A stretch of 64,000 nucleotides of DNA, from positions 16,862-80,861 of the forward strand of contig JACRAZ010000097.1 in assembly GCA_016213205.1 (NCBI GenBank), in the 5' to 3' direction. This document shows positions 17,648 through 25,521 of this stretch, piece after piece. The position numbers and the translations under genes were made by a program. Each line of letters starts with the position of its first letter. Positions within the stretch are counted from its first letter, which is position 1. The stretch is from Burkholderiales bacterium (GTDB lineage: Bacteria; Pseudomonadota; Gammaproteobacteria; Burkholderiales; Burkholderiaceae_C). Below the pieces are notes generated by a model. It ran no database searches. It saw nothing but the letters and a program-made list of their open reading frames with translations, and had not been told where the DNA came from.

Positions 17648-18625
17648 CTACACCGCCACGAACTGCACCAGGCGCTGCAGCACCTGCTCGTCGGCCAGGA
17701 TGCGGCGGTGGCCGAGCCCACGCGACAAGGCCAACTCCGCCCGCGGCAGCGCGGCCGCCAGGCGCTCGGCGCCCGCCAGCGGCGCGGTGCGGTCGTCCGC
17801 ATCGTGCACCAGCAGCGTGGGCTGCTGCAGGTGCCGGCCCAGCCAGGCCGGCTCGAACTGCGCCAGCGGCACGCCCTCGCGGTGCTCGATGCGCTGCTGC
17901 ATGCGCTGGGCCAGCGCTTCGCCCGGGCCCAGGCCGGCGGCGAACCAGCGCAGGAACAGCCGCGGCGGCGGCGAGGTGGCCACCAGCGCCAGCCGGGCCG
18001 CCGGCAGGCCCCGCGCGGCGGCATGCGCGCTGGCCAGCGCGCCCAGCGAGTGCGCCACCACCGCGTGCCAGGGGCCCAGCGGGGCGGTCACCGCGAACAG
18101 CGCGCGCACCCACTGCGGCAGCGTGCTGCGCCGGCCATCGCTGCGGCCGTGGGCGGGCAGGTCCAGCAGCACCGGGTCGAAGCCGGCGGCGGCCAGCCGG
18201 TCGCCGAGGGCACGCCACTGCTGCGCGTCACCGGCCCAGCCGTGCACCAGCAGCACCCGGGGCGCGCCGGGCCGCACGTCGCTGCGCTGCCAGGTGACAA
18301 GCTCCCCCGCCTCGAAGCGGCGGCTGCTCGCCACCCAGGGTGCCGGCACTGGTTTCGCACGGGCGTGCTGCTTGGAGGGCAGCGGCGTGAAGAACAGGCC
18401 CAGCGCCAGCCGCGTGGCCACGCGCGGCGACCAGCGGTGCGCGGCGCGCAGGGCCGAGCCCGCCAGGCGTGCCAGCGGCGACGCATAGAACGCCGCCGCC
18501 GGATTCACGGGCATGGCGGCCGCGCCGCCGCCGGGCACGCCGGCCAGCGCCTCGGCCGCGAACACCGGCGGCGCTTCGGGCACATTGCGCCGCCCGTCAC
18601 CGGGGGACCGCCCGGCCGCGCTCAC
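17648..18625 (-). CDS. Alpha/beta-fold hydrolase
   Basis: Predicted serine hydrolase. Oxyanion motif LLVHGWAGD, nucleophile elbow AHSLG (Ala replaces the first Gly of GxSxG), an acid in HDADDR and a histidine in GLGHRR complete the triad. The segment LLDLPAHGRSDG is typical of the superfamily. The GTG at 18625 (325 residues) is chosen because it overlaps the stop of the 46-codon gene by 4 bp and has GAGGTG upstream. An ATG at 18514 would give 288 residues without a good ribosome-binding site. The first 40 residues look disordered. The operator at 18794-18811 suggests control by the adjacent TetR. Substrate unknown. Confidence 0.82.
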   Translation of the reverse strand: MSAAGRSPGDGRRNVPEAPPVFAAEALAGVPGGGAAAMPVNPAAAFYASPLARLAGSALRAAHRWSPRVATRLALGLFFTPLPSKQHARAKPVPAPWVASSRRFEAGELVTWQRSDVRPGAPRVLLVHGWAGDAQQWRALGDRLAAAGFDPVLLDLPAHGRSDGRRSTLPQWVRALFAVTAPLGPWHAVVAHSLGALASAHAAARGLPAARLALVATSPPPRLFLRWFAAGLGPGEALAQRMQQRIEHREGVPLAQFEPAWLGRHLQQPTLLVHDADDRTAPLAGAERLAAALPRAELALSRGLGHRRILADEQVLQRLVQFVAV

Positions 18626-18762
18626 GGGCGCACCTCGAAATCGGCATCGACAAAGCCGAAGTCGGCGTTGTGCCGCGGCAGCTGCGCCCAGACGCGCCAC
18701 ACCGCAATGCCGGCGCGCAACAGCACCAGCAGCACCAGCAGGATCAGGATGGACAGGCTCAT
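18622..18762 (-). CDS. 46-residue membrane protein
   Basis: A small gene, easily missed by length cut-offs. AGGAG lies 8 nt before the ATG at 18762. The product has one N-terminal hydrophobic helix (MSLSILILLVLLVLLRAG), then a basic/aromatic stretch (VWRVWAQLPRHN) and an acidic tail. It has no cysteine and no cleavage site, so it is probably a single-span inner-membrane protein. Its stop overlaps the GTG of the hydrolase by 4 bp, which supports both starts. A TetR-type operator lies 32 bp before its ATG. The function is unknown; it may anchor or assist the hydrolase. Confidence 0.75.
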   Translation of the reverse strand: MSLSILILLVLLVLLRAGIAVWRVWAQLPRHNADFGFVDADFEVRP

Positions 18763-18793
18763 GACACGCTCCTAACGTGGGGGGAGACCGCTA

Positions 18794-18811
18794 TTCGCAC
18801 GGTCGTGCGAA
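18794..18811. promoter_or_regulatory. TetR operator, hydrolase side
   Basis: TTCGCACG-GT-CGTGCGAA is a perfect 18-bp palindrome between the tetR stop and the start of the 46-codon gene. A near-identical site lies just before tetR. The pair strongly suggests these are binding sites for the adjacent repressor. Confidence 0.75.
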
Positions 18812-18852
18812 ACAGGCGCGGCAAACAAGGTCATCGTGGGCACTCCAGCGGC

Positions 18853-19491
18853 TCAGCGTGACCGGGGGGACGGGATCGGGGGCGCCGCCTGCGGCATCGA
18901 GGCCTGCAGCAGGCGCTGCCAGGCGGCCCAGGCGCGGTCGGCCGCACGGGGGTCGCGCAGGAATCGGGCGTCGCGCATCAGCCCGGTGAAGATGGCATCC
19001 ATCTCGAACACCAGTTGCTCGGCATCGGTGTGCGCGTGCAGGTGGCCGGCATCGATGGCCTGCACCACCGCGCGCCGCAGCGCCGCACGCCAGCGCATCA
19101 CACCGTCGAGCAGGCGCTCGCGCACCGGGCCCTCGCGGTCGTCGTATTCAAAGGCGCCGGCGCTGTAGATGCAGCCCTGGCGCAGCTCGACCTCGCGCGC
19201 CCGCGCCAGCCACAGCCGCATGATGGCGTTCAGCCGCGGCAGGCCGCGGGGCTCGCGCATCGCGGGCACCAGCACGTCCTGCTTGAAGCGGCGGTCAAAT
19301 TCCTCGACCACCGCGCATTGCAGCGCCTCGCGCGAGCCCACGCGCGAGAACACCCCGCTCTTGGACAGGCCCAGGCGCTTGGCCACCTCGCCGATCGTCA
19401 GGCTCTCCAGGCCGTCGGCCGCCGCCATCTGCAAGGCGGTGTCGACGATGGCGGCCAGCGTGAGGCCGCTGCGCTCGGTGCGGGTTTCCAT
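18853..19491 (-). CDS. TetR-family repressor
   Basis: 212-residue regulator. The N-terminal helix-turn-helix is at about residues 25-60 (SLTIGEVAKRLGLSKSGVFS) and an all-helical ligand domain follows. Its probable operators lie at 19502-19519, overlapping its own promoter, and at 18794-18811, before the small-protein/hydrolase operon. It should therefore repress itself and those genes. No Shine-Dalgarno is visible. TAATCT, a good -10, lies seven nucleotides before the ATG, so the mRNA may be leaderless. The inducer is unknown; a hydrolase substrate or product is the natural guess. Confidence 0.9.
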   Translation of the reverse strand: METRTERSGLTLAAIVDTALQMAAADGLESLTIGEVAKRLGLSKSGVFSRVGSREALQCAVVEEFDRRFKQDVLVPAMREPRGLPRLNAIMRLWLARAREVELRQGCIYSAGAFEYDDREGPVRERLLDGVMRWRAALRRAVVQAIDAGHLHAHTDAEQLVFEMDAIFTGLMRDARFLRDPRAADRAWAAWQRLLQASMPQAAPPIPSPRSR

Positions 19492-19501
19492 GGGGCGCAG
19501 A

Positions 19502-19519
19502 TTAGCACGGTCGTGCGAA
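19502..19519. promoter_or_regulatory. TetR operator, autoregulatory side
   Basis: TTAGCACGGTCGTGCGAA matches the 18794 palindrome at 17 of 18 positions. It overlaps the putative tetR -10 element TAATCT (complement of 19499-19504). Binding here would block tetR transcription. Confidence 0.75.
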
Positions 19520-19572
19520 ATCCGGGTTGAAGAGAGGGGCTTTGCAGCCCCGGCCGGTTCCGGCAGGCGCCC

Positions 19573-19593
19573 GACAGCCCGCAGTGGGCTGTC
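19573..19593 (-). terminator. Second copy of the ABC-operon hairpin
   Basis: The same 8-bp stem and 5-nt loop as 19653-19673, exactly 80 bp further downstream in the minus direction. Two hairpins in series may reinforce termination before the tetR promoter region. Confidence 0.5.
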
Positions 19594-19652
19594 AGGCGTC
19601 CGGCCCCTTCCACGCCCGGGCTTGCAGGCCCGGTCGGTTCCGGCAGGCGCCC

Positions 19653-19673
19653 GACAGCCCGCAGTGGGCTGTC
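19653..19673 (-). terminator. Hairpin at the end of the ABC importer operon
   Basis: GACAGCCC-GCAGT-GGGCTGTC folds on either strand and overlaps the first bases of the ATPase stop codon (19672-19674). Imperfect pairing extends the stem outward. It lacks a T tract. Confidence 0.5.
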
Positions 19674-21354
19674 AGGCGTCCGGCCTCCACCCCCTTGGCA
19701 CGGCGCCGAGCAGGCGCCGGGTGTATTCCTGCTTCGGCGCGGCCAGGATCTCGGCGGCGCTGGCCTGCTCGACCACCTCGCCGTCCTTCATCACCAGCAC
19801 CTCGTCGGAGATGAAGCGCACCACCGCGAGGTCGTGGCTGATGAACACGTAGGACAGGCCCAGTTCGTCCTGCAGGTCGCGCAGCAGGTTCAGCACCTGC
19901 GCCTGCACCGAGACATCGAGCGCGCTCACCGCTTCGTCGAGCACCAGCACCTCGGGGTCCAGCGTGAGGCAGCGCGCGATCGCCACGCGCTGGCGCTGGC
20001 CGCCGGAGAACTCGTGCGGGTACTTGCCGAAGGTGCTGGGGTCCAGCCCCACCTTGGCCAGCAGCGCATGGGCGCGCGCCTCGCGGTCGGCCTGATTGGC
20101 GCCGATGCCGTGGATCGTCATCGGCTCCACCAGGGTCTGGCCGATGGTGAAGCGCGGGTTCAGGCTGGCATAGGGGTTCTGGAACACGATCTGGATGCGC
20201 CGGCGCATCAGCTGGCGCTCGGCGTCGCTCAGCGTGAGCAGGTTCTTGCCGTCGAAGATGACCTCGCCGCCGGTCGGCTCGTGCAGGCGCAGCAGCGTCA
20301 GGCCCATCGTCGTCTTGCCCGAACCGGATTCGCCCACCACGCCCAGCGTGTAGCCCTTGCGGAGCTGGAAGTTCACGTCGCGCACGGCGCGGAACTCGCG
20401 CTTGCCGAACAGCCCCTCGCGCAGGAAGAAGCTCTTGGCCAGCGACTTGACCTGCAGCACCACCGGCGCGTGCGGGTCCTTGGGCTTGGCGGTGACGATG
20501 CCGGTGTCGGTGCCGGTGCTGCCCGCGATGTGCTCGTCGATCACCGTCAGCCGCGCCGGCGTGTCGGTGAGGCTGGGGCGGCAGGCCAGCAGCGCCTTGG
20601 TGTACGCATCCTGCGGCGCGCTGAAGATCTGCGCCACCGGGCCCTGCTCGCGCACGATGCCGTGGCGCATCACCACCACGTGGTCGGCGATCTCACCCAC
20701 CACGCCGAGGTCGTGGCTGATGAACAGCACGCTCATGCGGAACTTGTCCTTCATGCGCGCGATGAGCTCGAGGATCTGGCGCTGGATCGTCACGTCCAGT
20801 GCCGTGGTGGGCTCGTCGGCGATCAGGAGCTTGGGCTCGCAGGACAGCGCCATCGCGATCATCACGCGCTGCTGCTGGCCGCCGGACATCTCGTGCGGGT
20901 AGGCCGCCAGGCGCCGCTTCGGCTCGGGGATGCCCACCTCGCCCAGCAGGGCCTCGGCACGCTCGATGGCCTGGCGCTTGCTCATGCCGAGGTGGCGCAT
21001 CAGCGGCTCGGCGAGCTGCTGGCCCACGGTGAACACCGGGTTCAGCGAGCTCATCGGGTCCTGGAACACGCAGGCGATCTCGCGCCCGCGCAGCGCCTGC
21101 AGCTCGGGCAGGCTGGCCTGCAGCAGGTCCTTGCCGTGGTACAGGATCTTCCCGGTGCGTTGTGCGTTGTCCGGCAGCAGGTTCAGCACGCTCATCGCGG
21201 TGACGCTCTTGCCCGAGCCCGATTCGCCCACCAGCGCCACCGTGCTGTTCTCGGGGATGTCGAAGCTCACGCCCTTGACCGCGGGGGCCAGGATCTTGGC
21301 GCCGCGCTCGCCCATGCGGAACGCGACCTTCAGGTCTTGGATGCTGAGCAACAT
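19672..21354 (-). CDS. Double-domain oligopeptide ABC ATPase (YejF/GsiA-like)
   Basis: 560-residue protein with two complete ABC ATPase domains fused, replacing the usual DppD/DppF pair. Domain 1 has Walker A GESGSGKSV near residue 44 and signature MSGGQQQR near 160. Domain 2 has GESGSGKTT near 345 and FSGGQRQR near 460. Each Walker B ends in Asp-Glu (LIADEPTTALD; LVLDEAVSALD). Family knowledge places it under an oligopeptide, microcin C or glutathione importer. The ATG at 21354 overlaps the permease stop (ATGA). It is last of three importer genes and ends in a duplicated hairpin. Confidence 0.93.
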   Translation of the reverse strand: MLLSIQDLKVAFRMGERGAKILAPAVKGVSFDIPENSTVALVGESGSGKSVTAMSVLNLLPDNAQRTGKILYHGKDLLQASLPELQALRGREIACVFQDPMSSLNPVFTVGQQLAEPLMRHLGMSKRQAIERAEALLGEVGIPEPKRRLAAYPHEMSGGQQQRVMIAMALSCEPKLLIADEPTTALDVTIQRQILELIARMKDKFRMSVLFISHDLGVVGEIADHVVVMRHGIVREQGPVAQIFSAPQDAYTKALLACRPSLTDTPARLTVIDEHIAGSTGTDTGIVTAKPKDPHAPVVLQVKSLAKSFFLREGLFGKREFRAVRDVNFQLRKGYTLGVVGESGSGKTTMGLTLLRLHEPTGGEVIFDGKNLLTLSDAERQLMRRRIQIVFQNPYASLNPRFTIGQTLVEPMTIHGIGANQADREARAHALLAKVGLDPSTFGKYPHEFSGGQRQRVAIARCLTLDPEVLVLDEAVSALDVSVQAQVLNLLRDLQDELGLSYVFISHDLAVVRFISDEVLVMKDGEVVEQASAAEILAAPKQEYTRRLLGAVPRGWRPDA

Positions 21355-22430
21355 CAGTCGGCCCCTCTGAGCTTGGGGTCCAGCGCATCACGCCAGGCAT
21401 CCGCCATCAACGAAAACGCAGTGACGAACACCGCCATGAACGCGGTGGCGGCCACCAGCTGCCACCAGTAGCCCAGGATCAGCTCGGCCTGCGATTCGGC
21501 CAGCATCGTGCCCCAGCTCACCTGGTCGATCGGCACACCCAGGCCCAGGTACGACAGGATCACCTCGCTCTTGATGAAGCCCACCACCAGCAGGCTCATG
21601 CGCACCAGGATCACGTGGCTCACGTTGGGCAGGATGTGGCGGAACATGCGCGAGGTGGTCGAGGCGCCGATGGCCTCGGCCGCACGCACGTACTCGCGGC
21701 TGGAGTGCTTGATGAACTCGGCCCGCACCTGGCGGTACAGCCCCGTCCAGCCCACCAGGCCGAGGATGATCACGATGGTCCAGATGCCGCGCGGGATGAT
21801 CGCGTCGGCGCGGTTGAGCACCGCGGCCAGCGTGAAGATCAGCAGGATGTCGGGGATCGAGGTGAACACGGTGTAGAGCCACTCGAGGAAATCGCCCACC
21901 TTGCCGCCGAAGAAGCCCGACAAGGCGCCCAGCACCGTGCCCAGCACGGTGGCCAGCAGTGCGGCCAGCACGCCCACCGCCACCGACACCTGCGTGCCCT
22001 TGATGGCCTTGTCCAGCACGTCGCGGCCCAGGCGGTCGGCGCCGAAGGGCAGGGTCTCGGCCTTCACGGTCTCGGTGGTCTTGAGCTTGGCGGCGCGTTC
22101 GGCCCATTCCTTGTAGCGCGGTGCCAGCGGGTCGATGTCCGAGAGGTCGACGTTCGGGCCCTTGGGCACCGCGATGGCGCCGGTGGCCTCGGCCGGCTTG
22201 GGACCGACGAAGTGCGGCGGCGCGTTCGGCACGCCCAGCTCGCGCTGCCACTGGCCGGCCACCAGGCCCGCCCACGCGAGCAGGATCAGCAGCAGGAAGC
22301 CCAGCACGATGACCAGCGAGACCAGGCCGACGCGGTCGGACTTGAAACGGCGCCACGCGGCATGCCACACACCTTCGGAACGGGGCGTGGCGCTCGGCGC
22401 CACCGCGGCGGTATTCATCACGGCGCTCAT
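21354..22430 (-). CDS. ABC peptide-type permease, DppC/YejE-like
   Basis: 358-residue inner-membrane permease. The N-terminal helix (about 35-60) is followed by a long periplasmic insertion (about 60-135) unusual for DppC but reminiscent of YejE. Five helices then form the BPD_transp_1 domain. The cytoplasmic coupling loop contains EYVRAAEAIGASTTSRMFRH near residue 245. It pairs with the DppB-like permease, to which it is joined by a 4-bp overlap. The substrate depends on the binding proteins encoded divergently. Confidence 0.93.
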   Translation of the reverse strand: MSAVMNTAAVAPSATPRSEGVWHAAWRRFKSDRVGLVSLVIVLGFLLLILLAWAGLVAGQWQRELGVPNAPPHFVGPKPAEATGAIAVPKGPNVDLSDIDPLAPRYKEWAERAAKLKTTETVKAETLPFGADRLGRDVLDKAIKGTQVSVAVGVLAALLATVLGTVLGALSGFFGGKVGDFLEWLYTVFTSIPDILLIFTLAAVLNRADAIIPRGIWTIVIILGLVGWTGLYRQVRAEFIKHSSREYVRAAEAIGASTTSRMFRHILPNVSHVILVRMSLLVVGFIKSEVILSYLGLGVPIDQVSWGTMLAESQAELILGYWWQLVAATAFMAVFVTAFSLMADAWRDALDPKLRGAD

Positions 22431-23365
22431 TTGAGGACGACTCGCGGATCAACGACCTTGTAGAGCAGGTCGGTCGCCAGGTTGATGAACATCGTCAGCA
22501 CCGCCAGGTACACCGTGGTGGCCTGGATCACGGGATAGTCGCTGCGGTTCACCGCCAGCAGCACCTCGCGGCCCAGGCCGGGGATCGAGAAGAACACCTC
22601 GATCAGGAACGAGCCGACGAAGATGCCCGGCAGCGCCAGCCCCACGTTGGTGAGGATCGGGATCATCGCGTTGCGCAGCACGTGCTTGAACAGCACGGTG
22701 CCCTCGGTCAGGCCCTTGGCGCGCGCGGTGCGCACGTAGTCGTGGCCCAGCTCATCGAGGAAGAAGCTGCGGTACAGCCGTGTCTGCGGCGAGACGCCCA
22801 CCATCACCGCCAGCAGCACCGGCAGCGGCACGTAGGTGATGAGGTTGGTGAGCGTGGAATCGCTCCAGCCCTGCACCGGGAACCAGCCGAGCTGGAAGCC
22901 GAAGAAGTACTGGCCGATGATGATGTAGACCAGGAAGCTGATCGACAGCGCCACGGTGGTCACCACCATCAGCGTGCGGTCGGTCAGCGAGCCGCGCACG
23001 TAGGCCACGCCCAGCGCGATCGGGATCGCCAGCAGCGTGTCCAGCAGCAGGATCGGCACCATCACCGTCAACGTGGCGGGCAGCCGGGTGGCGAACAGGT
23101 GGCTCACCGCCTCGTTGGTGGCCCAGCTCTTGCCCCAGTCGAAGGTGGCAATCTGCTTCAGGAAGATCCACAGCTGCACGTACCAGGGCTCGTTCAGGCC
23201 CAGTTGCTGCCGGATGGCGTTGATCTGGTCCTGCGTGGCGTTCAGGCCACCCAGGATTTCGGCCGGATCTCCGCCGAAGAAATGAAACAGCACGAACACC
23301 AGCAGCACCACGCCGATCAGCGTGGGGATCATCTGCCACAGGCGTCGTATCAGGTAGGCCACCAT
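22427..23365 (-). CDS. ABC peptide-type permease, DppB-like
   Basis: 312-residue inner-membrane permease, shorter than E. coli YejB (about 364). It has six hydrophobic segments and the EAA-type coupling loop with DYVRTARAKGLTEGTVLFKH near residue 210. It starts with a classical MVAYLIRRLWQMIPTLIGV helix. It is the first gene of the three-gene importer operon (permease, permease, fused ATPase). It is divergent from the substrate-binding array, 281 bp separating the starts, so one region could control both. Confidence 0.93.
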   Translation of the reverse strand: MVAYLIRRLWQMIPTLIGVVLLVFVLFHFFGGDPAEILGGLNATQDQINAIRQQLGLNEPWYVQLWIFLKQIATFDWGKSWATNEAVSHLFATRLPATLTVMVPILLLDTLLAIPIALGVAYVRGSLTDRTLMVVTTVALSISFLVYIIIGQYFFGFQLGWFPVQGWSDSTLTNLITYVPLPVLLAVMVGVSPQTRLYRSFFLDELGHDYVRTARAKGLTEGTVLFKHVLRNAMIPILTNVGLALPGIFVGSFLIEVFFSIPGLGREVLLAVNRSDYPVIQATTVYLAVLTMFINLATDLLYKVVDPRVVLK

Positions 23366-23646
23366 GACACTTCAGCTCCATGCATGGGCAGCGCACGCTC
23401 GTGGCGCAGCCGCCCCAATTTCGGGATGCGCGAGTGTAGGACCCCGGCGCAGGCACCCCGGCCTATCGCAAACCCCGTGCCCGCCCCCGTGAGAACGGGG
23501 TGGGCGAACCCCGATGGCCCGCGCCGGCGCGGGGGCTTCCCCGATGTGGCAGCGCCGGGACGGCCCTTAGACTCGGCGCTTCGCCAACTGTGTCCATCGC
23601 CGGCGGCCGGCCCTCACCCGGGGCCGCGCGCGCCGGCCGATCCTTC
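23366..23646. promoter_or_regulatory. Divergent region between importer and binding proteins
   Basis: 281 bp with no convincing gene. Two structures are visible: CCCCGT-GAGA-ACGGGG (23485-23500), a perfect 6-bp stem flanked by further partial pairing, and the 16-bp palindrome CCCGCGCCGGCGCGGG (23518-23533). Both would lie in the leader of the binding-protein transcript if transcription starts upstream of them. No clear sigma-70 promoter is evident. Confidence 0.4.
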
Positions 23647-25521
23647 ATGAGCCGACCCCTGCTCCTGGCGCTGACCACGAGTCTTCTGCTGGGCTTGCCG
23701 CTGGCCGCGGCCACCGCCGGCGCCAGCACCGGCGTCGCCGCGTCCGCCACCACGCCGGCCCCCCCGCCCGCCGCGAAGACCGGTGCGCCCAAGACGCTGC
23801 GCTACGCCTTCCGCGTGGCCGAGACCGCGTTCGACCCGCCGCAGATCACCGACCTGTATTCGCGCACCGTGGCGGCGAACATCTTCGATGCGCCGCTCGA
23901 ATACGCCTTCATGGCCCGGCCCTACCAGCTGCGCACCAACACCGCGGCGTCGCTGCCCGAGGTGTCGGCCGATTTCAAGACCATCACGGTGCGCATCAAG
24001 CCCGGCATCTACTTTGCCGACGACCCGGCGTTCAAGGGCCAGCGGCGCGAGCTCACCGCGGCCGACTACGTGTACAGCCTCAAGCGCCACTACGACCCGC
24101 GCTGGAAGAGCGGTGCGCTCTACGTGCTCGAGAACACCCGGCTGCTGGGGCTGTCGGAGCTGCGCGCCGCGCTGATCGCCGCGAAGAAGCCCTTCGACTA
24201 CGACACCGAGGTCGAGGGCCTGCGCGCGCTGGACCGCTACACCTTCCAGTTGCGTTTTGCCGAGCCGCAGCCGCGCTTCGTGCATTCGCTGGCCGACCAT
24301 GCCGCCTTCGGCGCGGTGGCGCGCGAGGTGGTGGAGGCCTACCAGGACAAGATCGGCGCCCACCCGGTGGGCACCGGCCCGTACCGGCTGACGCAGTGGG
24401 TGCGCTCCTCGAAGATCGTGCTCGAGCGCAACCCGAACTACCGCGAGGTGCTGTACGACGAGCAACCGCCCGCAGGCGACGCGCGGCTGCAGGCCATTGC
24501 CGCGCAGTACAAGGGCCGGCGCCTGCCGCTGAACGACCGGGTCGAGGTGTCGATCATCGAGGAGAACCAGCCGCGCTGGCTCTCGTTCCTGAACGCCGAG
24601 CACGACATGATCGAGGAAGTGCCCTACGACTTCGCGCCGCAGGCCATGCCCAACAACCAGCTCGCGCCCAACCTGGCCAAGCGCGGCATCGGCATCGAGC
24701 GCTACCTGCGCGCCGACATCGCGGCCTCCTACTTCGCGATGGAGAACCCGGTGGTCGGCGGCTACACGCCCGAGAAGGTGGCGCTGCGGCGCGCCATCTC
24801 GCTGGCGGTGGACGTGGACGCCGAGATCCGCCTCGTGCGGCGCGGCCAGGCCATGCCGGCGCAATCGCCGGTGGGCCCCAACACCTGGGGCTACGACCCC
24901 GCGTTCAAGAGCGAGATGGGCGAGTTCAACCGTGCCAAGGCCCGTGCGCTGCTGGACATGCATGGTTATGTCGACCGCGACGGCGACGGCTGGCGCGAGC
25001 AGCCCGACGGCAGCGCGCTCACGCTCGAATACACCACCCAGCCCGAGCAGGAGAAACGCCAGCTCGCCGAGCTGTGGAAGAAGGACATGGACGCCATCGG
25101 CGTCCGCATCGTCTTCAAGTACGCCAAGTGGCCCGAGAACCTGAAGGCCTCGCGCGTGGGCAAGCTGATGATGTGGGGCGTGGGCTGGAGCGCCTCGGTG
25201 CCCGATGCCGACGCCTTCCTCGAGCTGGGCTACGGCCCCAACAAGGGCCAGGCCAACCACGCGCGCTTCGACTTGCCGGCCTACAACGCCTTGCACGAGC
25301 GCCAGCGCCTGCTGCCCGACGGCCCCGAACGCGCCGCGCTGGTGGCGCAGGCCAAGAAGCTGATGGTGGCCTACATGCCCTACAAGGCCCACGTGCACCG
25401 CGTGTTCACCGACCTCACCCACCCGTGGGTGAAGGGCTACCACCGCAACATCTTCGCGCGCAATTTCTGGAAGTACGTCGACATCGACGCCGACGAACAG
25501 CAGCGCCGGGGCGGCCCGTGA
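23647..25521 (+). CDS. Substrate-binding protein 1 of array
   Basis: 624-residue periplasmic receptor of the SBP_bac_5 (DppA/OppA/YejA) type. A Sec signal peptide (LLLALTTSLLLGLPLAAATA) and a Pro/Ala linker precede the two-lobed fold. Landmarks are ETAFDPPQITDLYSR, KPGIYFADDPAFKG, HPVGTGPYRL and GGYTPEKVALRRAISLA near residue 372. The loop VDRDGDGWREQ near 440 has EF-hand-like DxDxDG spacing. Together with protein 5 it forms a subclass marked by YDPRWKS and IIEE(N/Q)QPRW. The start at 23647 gives a clean signal peptide. Its stop overlaps the GTG of protein 2 (GTGA). Confidence 0.93.
   Translation: MSRPLLLALTTSLLLGLPLAAATAGASTGVAASATTPAPPPAAKTGAPKTLRYAFRVAETAFDPPQITDLYSRTVAANIFDAPLEYAFMARPYQLRTNTAASLPEVSADFKTITVRIKPGIYFADDPAFKGQRRELTAADYVYSLKRHYDPRWKSGALYVLENTRLLGLSELRAALIAAKKPFDYDTEVEGLRALDRYTFQLRFAEPQPRFVHSLADHAAFGAVAREVVEAYQDKIGAHPVGTGPYRLTQWVRSSKIVLERNPNYREVLYDEQPPAGDARLQAIAAQYKGRRLPLNDRVEVSIIEENQPRWLSFLNAEHDMIEEVPYDFAPQAMPNNQLAPNLAKRGIGIERYLRADIAASYFAMENPVVGGYTPEKVALRRAISLAVDVDAEIRLVRRGQAMPAQSPVGPNTWGYDPAFKSEMGEFNRAKARALLDMHGYVDRDGDGWREQPDGSALTLEYTTQPEQEKRQLAELWKKDMDAIGVRIVFKYAKWPENLKASRVGKLMMWGVGWSASVPDADAFLELGYGPNKGQANHARFDLPAYNALHERQRLLPDGPERAALVAQAKKLMVAYMPYKAHVHRVFTDLTHPWVKGYHRNIFARNFWKYVDIDADEQQRRGGP

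Larger units (their letters stand above)
19542..19685. repeat. 80-bp-period tandem duplication with hairpins
   Basis: Two copies lie exactly 80 bp apart (19542-19605 and 19622-19685). The cores 19556-19605 and 19636-19685 are identical over 50 bp. The right copy contains the last 14 bases of the ABC ATPase gene including its stop, so the left copy duplicates a gene end plus its terminator. Each copy holds a perfect 8-bp stem. Confidence 0.8.
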
